64,000 bases of DNA from Palaeococcus ferrophilus DSM 13482. Its GTDB lineage: Archaea > Methanobacteriota_B > Thermococci > Thermococcales > Thermococcaceae. This document shows positions 34,824 to 43,264 of this stretch, one piece after another (the first letter of the stretch is position 1; each line of letters begins with the position of its first letter). The notes under the pieces were generated by a model that saw nothing but the letters and a program-made list of their open reading frames with translations, made no database searches and was not told the origin of the DNA. The DNA lies in assembly GCF_000966265.1 (NCBI RefSeq), contig NZ_LANF01000014.1, positions 26,046 to 90,045 on the forward strand, given 5' to 3'. A program made the translations under genes and the position numbers.

Positions 34824-35921
34824 ATGAAGAGATTTAGGTCGTTATTTGTAATCTTTTTGGTCCTGTTGGTTTTTGTGGGCGGAAGTGGCTGTATAGGAGG
34901 GGGCAAGGTCACGGAGACCATTAAAGAGCAGGCCAGCAGTGCGATAGAGAGCTACACCGAGGGCCAGTCTTCTTCCTATACGGAGAGCCCCACCCAGTCC
35001 TACACGGAAACACAGAGTCAAACGGAAACTGAGACGGGGGACTACGCCTCGTGGATCAACCCCTGGGACGCGTATAAACCCGTGAATATAGGGGGAGAGC
35101 GCTACCTCATAACCTACGTTAAGTACAGCCTCAGGATAAGAAAGGAGGAAGGGGCCCCGATTTACGAGTACGAAGTCGAGAAGAAGCGCGGGAAAACGAG
35201 AATACACGTCTACGGGATGAACATAAACATGGAGACCGGAGAGCAGGAGAAGGTTGACCTCGGGGAGTTCGACGCCTACGAGTACTACGGCAAGGTGACA
35301 CCGGTAAACGCCGAGGAGATGAACTCCACATTGGAGTTCAAGGTATGGGTAAAACAGAGGAGCGAGGACACAGATCTTTTCTTCCTGTTCCCAACTCTGG
35401 AGTTCGCGACGATCTACTACAGCATGTACGCCGGCTCGGGTAACGCGATAGGCGTATGGGTGAAGTACGGTAACCAGGAGTTCGCCTTCTACAACCCCGC
35501 CGCGGTGGGGGAGATGAGCGCAACGCCCTATCAGGAGGGCGACGTTGATATGCTCTCGAACGTACCAGACATAGAGGATCTCTACCTTGGCTGGTACACC
35601 CTCTACTACTTCGGTTTCTGGACGGCTCTGGAGGAGGAGAACATCTATAAACCCTCTCAGGGCAGCTGGGGGATCATGGGCTGGCAGTACAACTACGAGA
35701 TAAACCCCGACGGAACGGTGACCCTCGGGGGCAAGAGATTCAGGGTCTCCAACGTAAAGTGGAACTACGTCTTTGGTGGGGCGACGGGTCAGGGTGAAGC
35801 GACCATAGCGGCAAACCTCCCGATTCCAATAGAGGCCAAGGGAGTGTTCATCTCGCAGGACAGCGGCACCAACATCTTCATGCACATCAAAGTCGAGGAC
35901 ATGGGATTTGAGAAGGTTTGA
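34824..35921 (+). CDS. Lipoprotein, paralog of 32442-33626
   Basis: A 365-residue putative lipoprotein: signal sequence with GSGCIGGGK, a Ser/Thr/Gln/Glu linker (to about 70), then a beta domain with the same order of motifs as the first lipoprotein (NIGGERYLITYVKY, KTRIHVYGMNIN, VDLGEFDAYEYY, LYLGWYTLYYFGFWTALE). ATG 34824 is preceded by GGTGGGAG; a longer frame from 34800 has no ribosome site. The linker is of a different composition, so the linkers evolve faster than the domain. Function unknown. Confidence 0.72.
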   Translation: MKRFRSLFVIFLVLLVFVGGSGCIGGGKVTETIKEQASSAIESYTEGQSSSYTESPTQSYTETQSQTETETGDYASWINPWDAYKPVNIGGERYLITYVKYSLRIRKEEGAPIYEYEVEKKRGKTRIHVYGMNINMETGEQEKVDLGEFDAYEYYGKVTPVNAEEMNSTLEFKVWVKQRSEDTDLFFLFPTLEFATIYYSMYAGSGNAIGVWVKYGNQEFAFYNPAAVGEMSATPYQEGDVDMLSNVPDIEDLYLGWYTLYYFGFWTALEEENIYKPSQGSWGIMGWQYNYEINPDGTVTLGGKRFRVSNVKWNYVFGGATGQGEATIAANLPIPIEAKGVFISQDSGTNIFMHIKVEDMGFEKV

Positions 35922-36017
35922 TCCTTTTCGCCCCCTTTTCTTTCGGAGCATACCGTTAACTCGGGAGTGGGCCGGTTATGGACAAAACTTTAAATCTTCC
36001 AAAGACCATCTTTCTTC

Positions 36018-36659
36018 ATGTTCGGAGAGCACGAGCTGAGAACCCAGTTCATTAAAATAGCCGACACTAAAATCCACCTCCTCGAGGAGAGGGGGGGTCT
36101 TCTCAGATACCGCAGGGATGATGTTGAGAGGCTCATCAAGGTCAGCGGAGAGAAACTCAAAATCCTGCCCGCTCCGGCGGAGGGCTACGGCGTGAGGCTT
36201 CTCATGATAAAGCTCAAATCTCCCATTGCCCTGCCTCCCAGGGAGTCCATTGATGGGTTTGTCAGCGCCCCCGTAGAGGTAAGCGTAAAGATTGGGAACC
36301 TGCAGGTGGACCGCTTCATCCCCGGAAAGGAGAAGTACGCCCTCTACGGGACGCTCGAGGCGGGAGTCATCTGCCGCTATCACGTGAGCGACTTCGACAC
36401 TAGGGAGCCCGACTCGATAGGCGTGGCGAGAGTTCGGATGTCCAACCCCTCGAACGAGTGGAAGTCCATCGAGAGGATAGTTGTGCCGATAAGGGGAACC
36501 ACCATGTACTACACCGCCGAGAGGGCCTACTACCCCCTCCTAATCGTTGTGCTGAAAAACCACATGCCCGAGGTCAACAACACCGGAAAGCCGCCCGTGG
36601 ATGGGCTCGAGGCCGTGGGTGAGAGCCACTCACTTCCGAACTTCATGATGAGGTGGTGA
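36018..36659 (+). CDS. DUF432 family protein
   Basis: A 213-residue protein of DUF432, known from archaea next to MscS genes. The core IPGKEKYALYGTLEAGVICRYHVS and the RGTTMYYTAERAYYPLLIVVL block are family marks. No membrane helix is evident. A TATA-like ACTTTAAATC lies about 25 bases before the ATG, and no Shine-Dalgarno is seen, so the mRNA is likely leaderless. It overlaps the ribosome site of the MscS gene, which makes a functional link probable. Confidence 0.75.
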   Translation: MFGEHELRTQFIKIADTKIHLLEERGGLLRYRRDDVERLIKVSGEKLKILPAPAEGYGVRLLMIKLKSPIALPPRESIDGFVSAPVEVSVKIGNLQVDRFIPGKEKYALYGTLEAGVICRYHVSDFDTREPDSIGVARVRMSNPSNEWKSIERIVVPIRGTTMYYTAERAYYPLLIVVLKNHMPEVNNTGKPPVDGLEAVGESHSLPNFMMRW

Positions 36660-36661
36660 GC

Positions 36662-37780
36662 GTGAACTCCACTGTGGGAAACGTCACTTCCCTCTGGGAG
36701 CAGGGGGCCTTTGCACAGACCCTGCTCTTCGGAATAACGGTAGGTGTGGTAGCCAGGGCGCTCATACTTTTCCTGATCGGACTTATTTTCGCGCGCTTCC
36801 TTAGGGGGTACCTCCTCCGGCTCAGCACGACAACGAAGTACGTCTGGATAATAAACGAGGACACCGCCTCGACACTCCACAACCTCATAGTTGTGGTGGC
36901 CACCGTTTACGCGCTCGACGCCCTCGGGATTCTCTCCCTTGAGATTGCGGGGGCGAGCGTGAGCAACCTGCTCACGGCGTTTCTAGTGTTCTACTTCTCA
37001 TATCTCCTCGCCAGGAAGTCCAAGGATTACATGATAATGCGTTCTTCGAGGCAGAAGCTCCCGGAGGTTCAGGTCAAGGCGAAACTATTCTACTACACCA
37101 TGGTCACCCTGGCGTTCTTCATAGCCCTAAACATAGCAGGCTTCACAGGGAAGCTCACGACGCTTCTGGCAGCGGCTGGGATAACGGGTATCATCCTGGG
37201 TTTTGCCTCCCAGACTGTTGTAGCGAACTTCATCTCGGGCATATTCATGTACTTCGACAGGCCCCTCAAGATAGGGGACGCCGTGAGAATAGGGGACTTT
37301 GAGGGCATCGTCCATGATATCAGAATCCTCTCCACGAGGATAAGGCAGTGGGATGGAACACTCGTCAGGATTCCAAACGAGAGGCTCTTCAACAGCGAGA
37401 TAATAAACCTCCAGAGGTACCCGGCCAGAAGGGCCGAAATAAACGTTGGGATAGCCTACAAAGAGGACGCCCAGAGGGCGATAGACGTTATAATGAAGGT
37501 CCTAGAAGATGAGCCAATAGTCCTGGCGGAGCCGGAGCCGAGGGTTTACGTGAGGGAGCTCGGGGACAGTTCCGTCAACATAACGATCTGGGCGTGGGTT
37601 CCCAGCGACCTGTGGCTGGGCCAGAACCTCCTTCGCTCGAAGTACCACCTCCTCCAGAAGATCAAGGAGGCCCTTGAGGGGGAGGGTATAGAGATACCGT
37701 TCCCGCAGAGGGTCAACTGGTTCGCGGAGGAGCTGAGGGTGAGGGTAGAGGAACCTGAAAGGGAAGGGAGAAACTCTTAA
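36662..37780 (+). CDS. mscS: MscS-family mechanosensitive channel
   Basis: A 372-residue channel. Four membrane helices (about 22-42, 70-90, 100-118, 140-185) end in the pore-lining segment with the Gly/Ala-rich AAAGITGIILGFASQTVVANFISGIFM, and a cytoplasmic MscS beta domain (DRPLKIGDAVRIGDFEGIVHDI) and alpha/beta vestibule follow. It releases osmolytes on osmotic downshock. GTG 36662 is chosen as GAGGTG is six bases upstream; GTG at 36653 and 36656 lie within that site. It is coupled to the DUF432 gene. Confidence 0.88.
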   Translation: MNSTVGNVTSLWEQGAFAQTLLFGITVGVVARALILFLIGLIFARFLRGYLLRLSTTTKYVWIINEDTASTLHNLIVVVATVYALDALGILSLEIAGASVSNLLTAFLVFYFSYLLARKSKDYMIMRSSRQKLPEVQVKAKLFYYTMVTLAFFIALNIAGFTGKLTTLLAAAGITGIILGFASQTVVANFISGIFMYFDRPLKIGDAVRIGDFEGIVHDIRILSTRIRQWDGTLVRIPNERLFNSEIINLQRYPARRAEINVGIAYKEDAQRAIDVIMKVLEDEPIVLAEPEPRVYVRELGDSSVNITIWAWVPSDLWLGQNLLRSKYHLLQKIKEALEGEGIEIPFPQRVNWFAEELRVRVEEPEREGRNS

Positions 37781-39105
37781 TCCCCTCTCTTTTCTATCAG
37801 CGCGTAGAAGAAGCCTATCGTCCTGTGCCTGTGGGGCCAAGCCCTCATAGTTCCCTCGAGGAAGCCGGGGTCGTAGGGGCCCTTCAATGGCACAAGCTCG
37901 GCCTCAGGATGCCTTTCAAGGAACCACCTCACAACCTCCTCGTTCTCCTCAGGAAGCATTGAGCAGGTCGAGTAGAGCATCCTTCCTCCAGGCTTTAAAA
38001 GCCTCCAGGCGCTCTCTATGAGCTCTCTCTGGAGGGCAACTACCCTGGGAATGTTCTTCTCGCGGAGGCGCCACCTCAGTTCGGGGTTCTTCGCTATCGT
38101 TCCGTCGCTGGTGCACGGTGCATCGAGCATCACTCTGTCCGCTATCTCCTCGCCGAGAATTTCGGGAGCTTTCCTGCCGTCGGCTTTGGTGGTCTCTGCT
38201 ATTTCAACTCCCGTCCTCTTCAGGACTTCCTTCATGCGCTTCACTCTGCTTTTATCCACGTCGAAGGCGTAGATTTTGCCTTTATTGTTCATGAGTTCGG
38301 CCATGTGGGCCGTTTTTCCTCCGGGGGCCGCCGCCAAATCAACCACCGTTTCACCCGGCTTCGGCTCGAGAACGAGGGAAGCAGCTGCCGCGGCCTCCTC
38401 CTGTGCTATGGCCCAGCCTTTATTGAAGAGCCACTCGGGGTTGAAGGGGTCGAGGATTCTGATGACGGTATCAATCCTCTCGCTCCTCTCGAAGCGGACG
38501 CCCTTCTTCCTCAGGTAACCCTCAACATCCTCAACGCTCGCCTTCAGGCGGTTCACCCTTATGCTCGTTGGGAGCGTCTCGTTGAGCGCCTTGAGGAGCT
38601 CCTCATCTTCATCACCAAGAAGGCCACGCATCCTCGCTATGAACCACTCCGGAAAGAGGTAGTCCCACTTCAGCCGCTTCTCTTCGGAGTCTATCACGGG
38701 CACGTATTCGAGAATCCTCGGCAGGAGGTCGTAGTAGTAATAGCCAACGTAGGGATGGGTCTTCTTGGAGAGAAACTGAGCCAAACCTCTGAGGTGCTGG
38801 ATGGTCTTCTCGTTGGGGTCGCGGAAGACGGCCACCTCTATTGCTACTCTCAAAGCCGCCCTCAACCAGGGGTCGAGGATGAGGGGAGAAACGCCGACGA
38901 GCTCAGCTATTATCTCGTCTATCAGGCCGAGGCGCCGTTGGAGTGAGTAGAATACTCCGGTGAGCTTCGAGTTCTCCCAGCCATCGATTTTGTACTTCGC
39001 GAAGGCCTTCCTCTTCGCCTGCTGGCTGGGCTTTACCTCCTCGCCGAGCTTAACGGCCTCAATGAGTGCGTAGAGCTGCCTGTCGCTGAGCTTGAGCTTT
39101 CCCAT
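37777..39105 (-). CDS. RsmB/NOL1-family tRNA or rRNA cytosine-C5 methyltransferase
   Basis: A 442-residue enzyme. An N-terminal NusB-like helical domain (1-150) precedes the methyltransferase domain with AAAPGGKTA (SAM, 258-265), DAPCTSDGT holding Cys331 and STCSM holding Cys381, the two-Cys set of m5C RNA methyltransferases. The substrate RNA cannot be told from sequence. ATG at 39105 is preferred; the ten-codon extension is inside the previous gene. Its start follows the METTL5-like gene stop codon directly, so the two are one unit. Its end overlaps the end of mscS by four bases. Confidence 0.88.
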   Translation of the reverse strand: MGKLKLSDRQLYALIEAVKLGEEVKPSQQAKRKAFAKYKIDGWENSKLTGVFYSLQRRLGLIDEIIAELVGVSPLILDPWLRAALRVAIEVAVFRDPNEKTIQHLRGLAQFLSKKTHPYVGYYYYDLLPRILEYVPVIDSEEKRLKWDYLFPEWFIARMRGLLGDEDEELLKALNETLPTSIRVNRLKASVEDVEGYLRKKGVRFERSERIDTVIRILDPFNPEWLFNKGWAIAQEEAAAAASLVLEPKPGETVVDLAAAPGGKTAHMAELMNNKGKIYAFDVDKSRVKRMKEVLKRTGVEIAETTKADGRKAPEILGEEIADRVMLDAPCTSDGTIAKNPELRWRLREKNIPRVVALQRELIESAWRLLKPGGRMLYSTCSMLPEENEEVVRWFLERHPEAELVPLKGPYDPGFLEGTMRAWPHRHRTIGFFYALIEKRGD

Positions 39106-39106
39106 C

Positions 39107-39718
39107 TCACACCCTCTCAAATCTGTACACGTCAACCATTATCCTCTCGAGCCTCTTCCGGTGGAAGCGGAACTGCGCGGGAATCTCGAACGGTAGGGTT
39201 AGGCGGTGGGTGATTTTAAAACCGTTGTCCCGGGTGAAGGCCTCTATGAAGCCCCTCACCTCCGGCTTTGCGAGATGGATTGAGTAGGCAACGTCGCTCA
39301 CCTCGAAGGCCTTGAGGAGGAAGGGCCTGTCGGCGTGGGGGTTCTGACTGCCGAATGGGGGGTTCATAATGACTGTATCGGCTCTCTTCGAGAACTCGGA
39401 GACGTCCGCGTTTATGAACTCGATTCCATCCTCAACGCCAAGCGAGCGCGCGTTCTCCCGGGCGATTTCGAGGGCCTTTTTGTCCTTCTCGACCGCGTAG
39501 ACGACTTCAGCTCCCAGGAGGGCCGCGCCCACGCTCAAGACCCCGGTTCCGGCCCCCAAATCGGCGATAACCTTTCCCTCAACCTCATCGAGGGAGTACG
39601 CTAACCAGAGGAGCTCCGCCGCAACGTCCCCGGGAGTCCTGTACTGTTCCAGTTCCGGCCTGGGGTTGCTGAACCCCCTTAGTCTCGAGAGTGTCATCGC
39701 GAGGTGCTTTTTCTTCAT
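39107..39718 (-). CDS. METTL5-like N6-adenine RNA methyltransferase
   Basis: A 203-residue class I methyltransferase. SAM motif DLGAGTGVLSVGA is near residues 53-65 and the catalytic NPPFGSQNPHADRPF near 118-132; this long NPPF extension is the mark of METTL5/HemK-like archaeal proteins that methylate adenine in rRNA. The N-terminal LEQYRTPGDVAAELLWLA is also typical. First gene of a two-gene unit with the m5C methyltransferase. Its start is framed by a hairpin with the Shine-Dalgarno in the loop. Confidence 0.83.
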   Translation of the reverse strand: MKKKHLAMTLSRLRGFSNPRPELEQYRTPGDVAAELLWLAYSLDEVEGKVIADLGAGTGVLSVGAALLGAEVVYAVEKDKKALEIARENARSLGVEDGIEFINADVSEFSKRADTVIMNPPFGSQNPHADRPFLLKAFEVSDVAYSIHLAKPEVRGFIEAFTRDNGFKITHRLTLPFEIPAQFRFHRKRLERIMVDVYRFERV

Positions 39719-39739
39719 GCCTGCTACCTCTTAGTAGGC
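39719..39739 (-). promoter_or_regulatory. Leader hairpin with the ribosome binding site in its loop
   Basis: On the minus strand GCCTACTA and TAGCAGGC pair at seven of eight positions around the loop AGAGG, which is the Shine-Dalgarno. The stem ends directly at the ATG (39718). It could affect initiation at the METTL5-like gene. Confidence 0.4.
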
Positions 39740-39746
39740 CCTGAAA

Positions 39747-39772
39747 CATGCTTAGCATGAGCGCTTTATAAT
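39747..39772 (-). promoter_or_regulatory. TATA box and palindrome at the methyltransferase operon promoter
   Basis: ATTATAAAG (39764-39772, minus strand) is a TATA element. A perfect palindrome CATGCT-A-AGCATG (39747-39759) lies just after it, where a bound protein would block the polymerase, so it is an operator candidate. Confidence 0.5.
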
Positions 39773-39839
39773 CTTGCGGAAGGGCTAGTGACGGAGGTAA
39801 AAACGGGCCATGCAATAGATGCACCAGTTTTTATTAGGA

Positions 39840-41624
39840 TTATGAATTCGTGTGGACGAGCTCTTTTGCCTTTTCCGAAATACTCTCCAGAATCCTTATC
39901 GCGAGCTTCTGCTCGTCGGGTGAGGCGGTCTTTTTGATTTTCTTCAGCTTCTCAACGAATGGCCGGAATAGGTGTGCTTTCTCCACTGGAGCAGACCTTA
40001 CCAGTGTCTCAAGTGTGAGGAGGGCGTCAAAACGCGTTGCCTCCTTCTCAAGGTACTCTTGGAGGCGTGAGAGCACGACCCTTGCCGTCTTCTCGTCCCA
40101 TCCCCTATCGAAGTAGTAACTGAAGAACTCTAGGGCGGACACAACCTTCTCCTCTTTCCCAGAGAGGTAGTCCTCGAGGAAGCGACCAACCACCTCGTCT
40201 CCGTAGGGAGCCTTTGATGCAAGGATGGCGAGGGTTTTGGCTGCCCTGAGGCGCATCCACCTGTTTTTTGAGGAGATAACATTCATGAGAGGTTCCATCG
40301 CCGTCCTTAGGATGAAGGCTCTCGTGGTATCTAGCCTCTCCGCGAGCCTTGAGAGGGCCCATAGGGCATCCATCTTATCGAACTTGTCTCCCCCCTCGAG
40401 TTTATGTGTGAGTTCAAACACAACCTCGGGCCTTCTCTCCGAGAGCTCAATTAACTTTCCCTCTTCACCGGTCTCTAGGGCGCGCTTAAGCTCCTCTTTT
40501 TCCTCCTCATTAAGGCCCCCTCCGGGCCTTGGCTCATTGAGGACGATCTCTATGGAGCTCTTCCGGCGGCTCTTGAACTGGGAGAGTGTTGGTGGTTTCA
40601 GGTGGCGCTGGGACTTTTTCTCGGGTGGTACGGACGGGTACTTAGGGCCTGGAAGGATACGCTGGTTTATCTCAAGGCTCTTCTTTTCCATCGTTTCAAG
40701 CGTCTTCTCGAGCCAGTTTAGACTATAGGTATCACCAACGGCAAAGGCAAGATCAATCGCTTCGTAAAAGCGCTCATTTATCAAAAGCTCCTGGATTTTT
40801 TCTTTAGCTTTCTCCGGATGGTTCTGGTAGTACCGGTGTATTGCCCTTTCAATGGCTTCAGTGGCTCTCCTTGCCTTCTCCCTGAGCTCTGGTATTTTGC
40901 CAAGTGCGACGTTTTTGACGGCAGTCAGCGCCCTTGCAACATCATCCATAATCTCACCGTTCAGGTGAAATTGGGAAGCCTCTATGAGGAGGTCAAGGAC
41001 AAAGTCCGAAAGTAGAATGTCTCTTTTTCCGAGCATCTCCGGAACTTCTGAGAAGAACAATCTCATGAAGGAGGATTTTTTTGTGTATGTACCTGCATTG
41101 AAGAGGAGCCTAAGCCCCATGGCTTTAAGACGGAGGTTTCTTGAGGTCAGGAGCCTGGAAATGATGTTCATAAGTTCGGGGGTATAGGTGGCTGACTTCA
41201 TTTTCTTGTAGATTGGTTGTATCTCAAGGAAAACCACTTCACTTCTCCTAGCATTCACAAGGTCTTTTAGTGTGTTGGCGAGCGTTATAAAGTCATCAGG
41301 GAGAAGTGGGACTCCATCAATAAGCACAGCGGTTGCTCTGAGCGCGTGCACTGCAACACTGTCATTGTTGCTCTTCATGGCATTGATTAAGTTCTCAAGG
41401 AATTTATCAATGAGGAACGCCCTTTTAACATCCGGCAGGGCATTCAGGACTTCTTCAATGGCCATGAGCGCCCGGATCTTGATGTTGTCATCCTTCTCGT
41501 GAAGGAGCCCAAAAAGTTCTATCAAGATTCTATCATCACTCAGAGCTAACTTAACGACCTCCCCTATTTTCCAGGAGGCAAGGTGTTCCTTTAGCATTTC
41601 GACATTATTCTTTTCTGAGGACAT
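39840..41624 (-). CDS. HEAT-repeat scaffold protein
   Basis: A 594-residue, all-helical, highly charged protein. Repeated pairs of helices such as DDNIKIRALMAIEEVLNALPDV, NRWMRLRAAKTLAILASKAP and NDSVAVHALRATAVLIDGVP are HEAT/ARM repeats; a flexible Pro/Lys-rich linker (about 330-380) splits two repeat arrays. No enzymatic motif or membrane segment is seen. ATG 41624 has no Shine-Dalgarno, and a TATA-like CGTATAAG lies about 30 bases upstream, so a leaderless mRNA is likely. It may hold protein complexes together; its partners are unknown. Its GC content is somewhat lower than that of its neighbours. Confidence 0.72.
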   Translation of the reverse strand: MSSEKNNVEMLKEHLASWKIGEVVKLALSDDRILIELFGLLHEKDDNIKIRALMAIEEVLNALPDVKRAFLIDKFLENLINAMKSNNDSVAVHALRATAVLIDGVPLLPDDFITLANTLKDLVNARRSEVVFLEIQPIYKKMKSATYTPELMNIISRLLTSRNLRLKAMGLRLLFNAGTYTKKSSFMRLFFSEVPEMLGKRDILLSDFVLDLLIEASQFHLNGEIMDDVARALTAVKNVALGKIPELREKARRATEAIERAIHRYYQNHPEKAKEKIQELLINERFYEAIDLAFAVGDTYSLNWLEKTLETMEKKSLEINQRILPGPKYPSVPPEKKSQRHLKPPTLSQFKSRRKSSIEIVLNEPRPGGGLNEEEKEELKRALETGEEGKLIELSERRPEVVFELTHKLEGGDKFDKMDALWALSRLAERLDTTRAFILRTAMEPLMNVISSKNRWMRLRAAKTLAILASKAPYGDEVVGRFLEDYLSGKEEKVVSALEFFSYYFDRGWDEKTARVVLSRLQEYLEKEATRFDALLTLETLVRSAPVEKAHLFRPFVEKLKKIKKTASPDEQKLAIRILESISEKAKELVHTNS

Positions 41625-41664
41625 TACATGATATTGTTCGAACTCAGAACTTATACGACTTTCG

Positions 41665-42048
41665 TTAGGGTTTCTTCAAAAAACGGATTATATCTTCAGG
41701 GGACATATTCACTTTAAATGATGGTATGTTGAGCACGAATCCAACCCCGGTCAAGAACACCATCGTCACGGCCATACCTATCATGAAGCCGAACTGAGTA
41801 GTTAGTGCCACCACAACCGCCTCCCGGAGGGAGAGCCTTTCGTAGGCGAGAAAGGCGAGAAGGATTAGAAAGCCGAGGACGTAGCTCACGCGCAGGGAGG
41901 GAAGGACTGCAGCCACGGAGACTAGAAAGAGCAGGGCTCTGGAGGGCTTTTTGTACGTGAAAACCTCAAAGGAGACTTTCATGAAGCCGTAATAGAGGAG
42001 CACCAGCAGGAGGATGGAGAGGAACAGAAAGACACTGTCCGTGTTCAT
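41665..42048 (-). CDS. Small integral membrane protein after dph2
   Basis: A 127-residue hydrophobic protein with about four helices (5-23, 37-60, 62-72 and 85-108). I recognise no family. The ATG overlaps the dph2 stop codon as ATGA and uses GGCAGGAG at the dph2 end as ribosome site, so it is translated together with dph2. No function is suggested by the sequence. Confidence 0.65.
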   Translation of the reverse strand: MNTDSVFLFLSILLLVLLYYGFMKVSFEVFTYKKPSRALLFLVSVAAVLPSLRVSYVLGFLILLAFLAYERLSLREAVVVALTTQFGFMIGMAVTMVFLTGVGFVLNIPSFKVNMSPEDIIRFLKKP

Positions 42049-43091
42049 GACTCCTGCCCACCTCCCCTCAGTGAAAAGCCCAACGGCTCGTCTTCACCCC
42101 TCTCCGCTCCAAGGATTTCATCGAATTCGTAGTCCTCACGAAGGCCGAGGAGTATCTCGACCTCTCTTGGCGTTAGCACGGGTTTCCTCCAGTTCTCGTA
42201 GTCGTCTATTGGCACGCGAGGACAGGCAACGACAACGTACGCATCAAAATCGAAGCCCTCCAGTGCGGGATAGTTTATGTGGTTCATCGCCAAGAGCCTC
42301 GCGTACTTCCCGTGCTCGCGGAGGAGCTTGACGATTCTTTTCGCCTCTGCCAGGCGGAACTGGCCCTTCTTGGTGCTGGTTATCACCCCGAACCTCTGAG
42401 CCTCCATCGCCTTTGCTATCTGGGCCCAACGTTTTCTAACGAGCCTTTCCGCCTCCTTGTCCATCCATATAGCGTCCCCGGAGTAGGGGTTTATGGCGAG
42501 GGTGGGTCTCTTAACGGCCATAGCGACGCCAATAGGGTGGAAGTAGCCCGCTCCAATGAAGAGGACCCCCTCTGCGTCCACCTTTGCCGCGCTGAAGTTG
42601 CAGCCGAGAACCTGACCTGGCCAGCTAACCCTCGAGTCGCCCCTTCCTACGAGTACCTCGAAGCCCTCCCTTTCAAGGAAATCCCTCATCCTCTCGAGGT
42701 GGTGGATGTGCTGGGCGGTTGTAACGAGTGCTATCCTCCTACCGAGCTTCCTGATTTCTTCGAGGTTTTTCTCCAAAGCAGGGACGACATCAACCTTCGC
42801 AAAGGCCGGCACGAAGAGTGTTGGAACCTCGAGGTGGAGTCTCATGTATGAGTGCCCGAGGTGAATCAACGCATCACAACCGAGCCTTCTGGCCTCCGTA
42901 TCGGCCGGGTCGCAGGCGCCGTAGTTGATGTCGCCGCTTATTATCGCCTCTATTCCGTTCTCCCCGAGAAAATCCGCCAGTTCCTGGGCCTCCCTCTTTA
43001 GTCCCTCGGGGGTTTGGATGAGCACGCGCTTTGCCTTTACCTCTCTCAGGAACTTCACAATCTCGCTCCCGTTAACATCGTGAATACCCAT
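42045..43091 (-). CDS. dph2: Diphthamide synthase (3-amino-3-carboxypropyl transferase to EF-2 His)
   Basis: A 348-residue non-canonical radical-SAM enzyme that starts diphthamide synthesis on elongation factor 2. The three Cys that hold the 4Fe-4S cluster are at 60 (NYGACDPAD), 164 (LGCNFS) and 290 (VACPRVPIDDY), the same spacing as in the P. horikoshii enzyme (59, 163, 287). ATG at 43091 is chosen because GGTGGTGA precedes it; a longer frame runs 21 codons upstream into the leader. Confidence 0.94.
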   Translation of the reverse strand: MGIHDVNGSEIVKFLREVKAKRVLIQTPEGLKREAQELADFLGENGIEAIISGDINYGACDPADTEARRLGCDALIHLGHSYMRLHLEVPTLFVPAFAKVDVVPALEKNLEEIRKLGRRIALVTTAQHIHHLERMRDFLEREGFEVLVGRGDSRVSWPGQVLGCNFSAAKVDAEGVLFIGAGYFHPIGVAMAVKRPTLAINPYSGDAIWMDKEAERLVRKRWAQIAKAMEAQRFGVITSTKKGQFRLAEAKRIVKLLREHGKYARLLAMNHINYPALEGFDFDAYVVVACPRVPIDDYENWRKPVLTPREVEILLGLREDYEFDEILGAERGEDEPLGFSLRGGGQES

Positions 43092-43264
43092 GAGCTTCAC
43101 CACCCCTCTCTTTTTTCTCCTCCCTTTTAAGGCTATTTTATGGATATTCTCCAAATATGTGTATTAACGTATTATTTCATGTCCCAACGACGATTGATGG
43201 TAAATGGTAACCGTTATTAAGCATGGATGAGTATTTTGTAGGAAAACCCTTCGGAGGCATGACA

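Noticed and set aside
34842..35951. A 369-codon frame on the minus strand opposite the third lipoprotein gene
   Set aside because: It mirrors the codon bias of the GC-rich lipoprotein gene, has no ribosome binding site and shows no domain; the plus-strand gene has signal peptide, lipobox and paralog.
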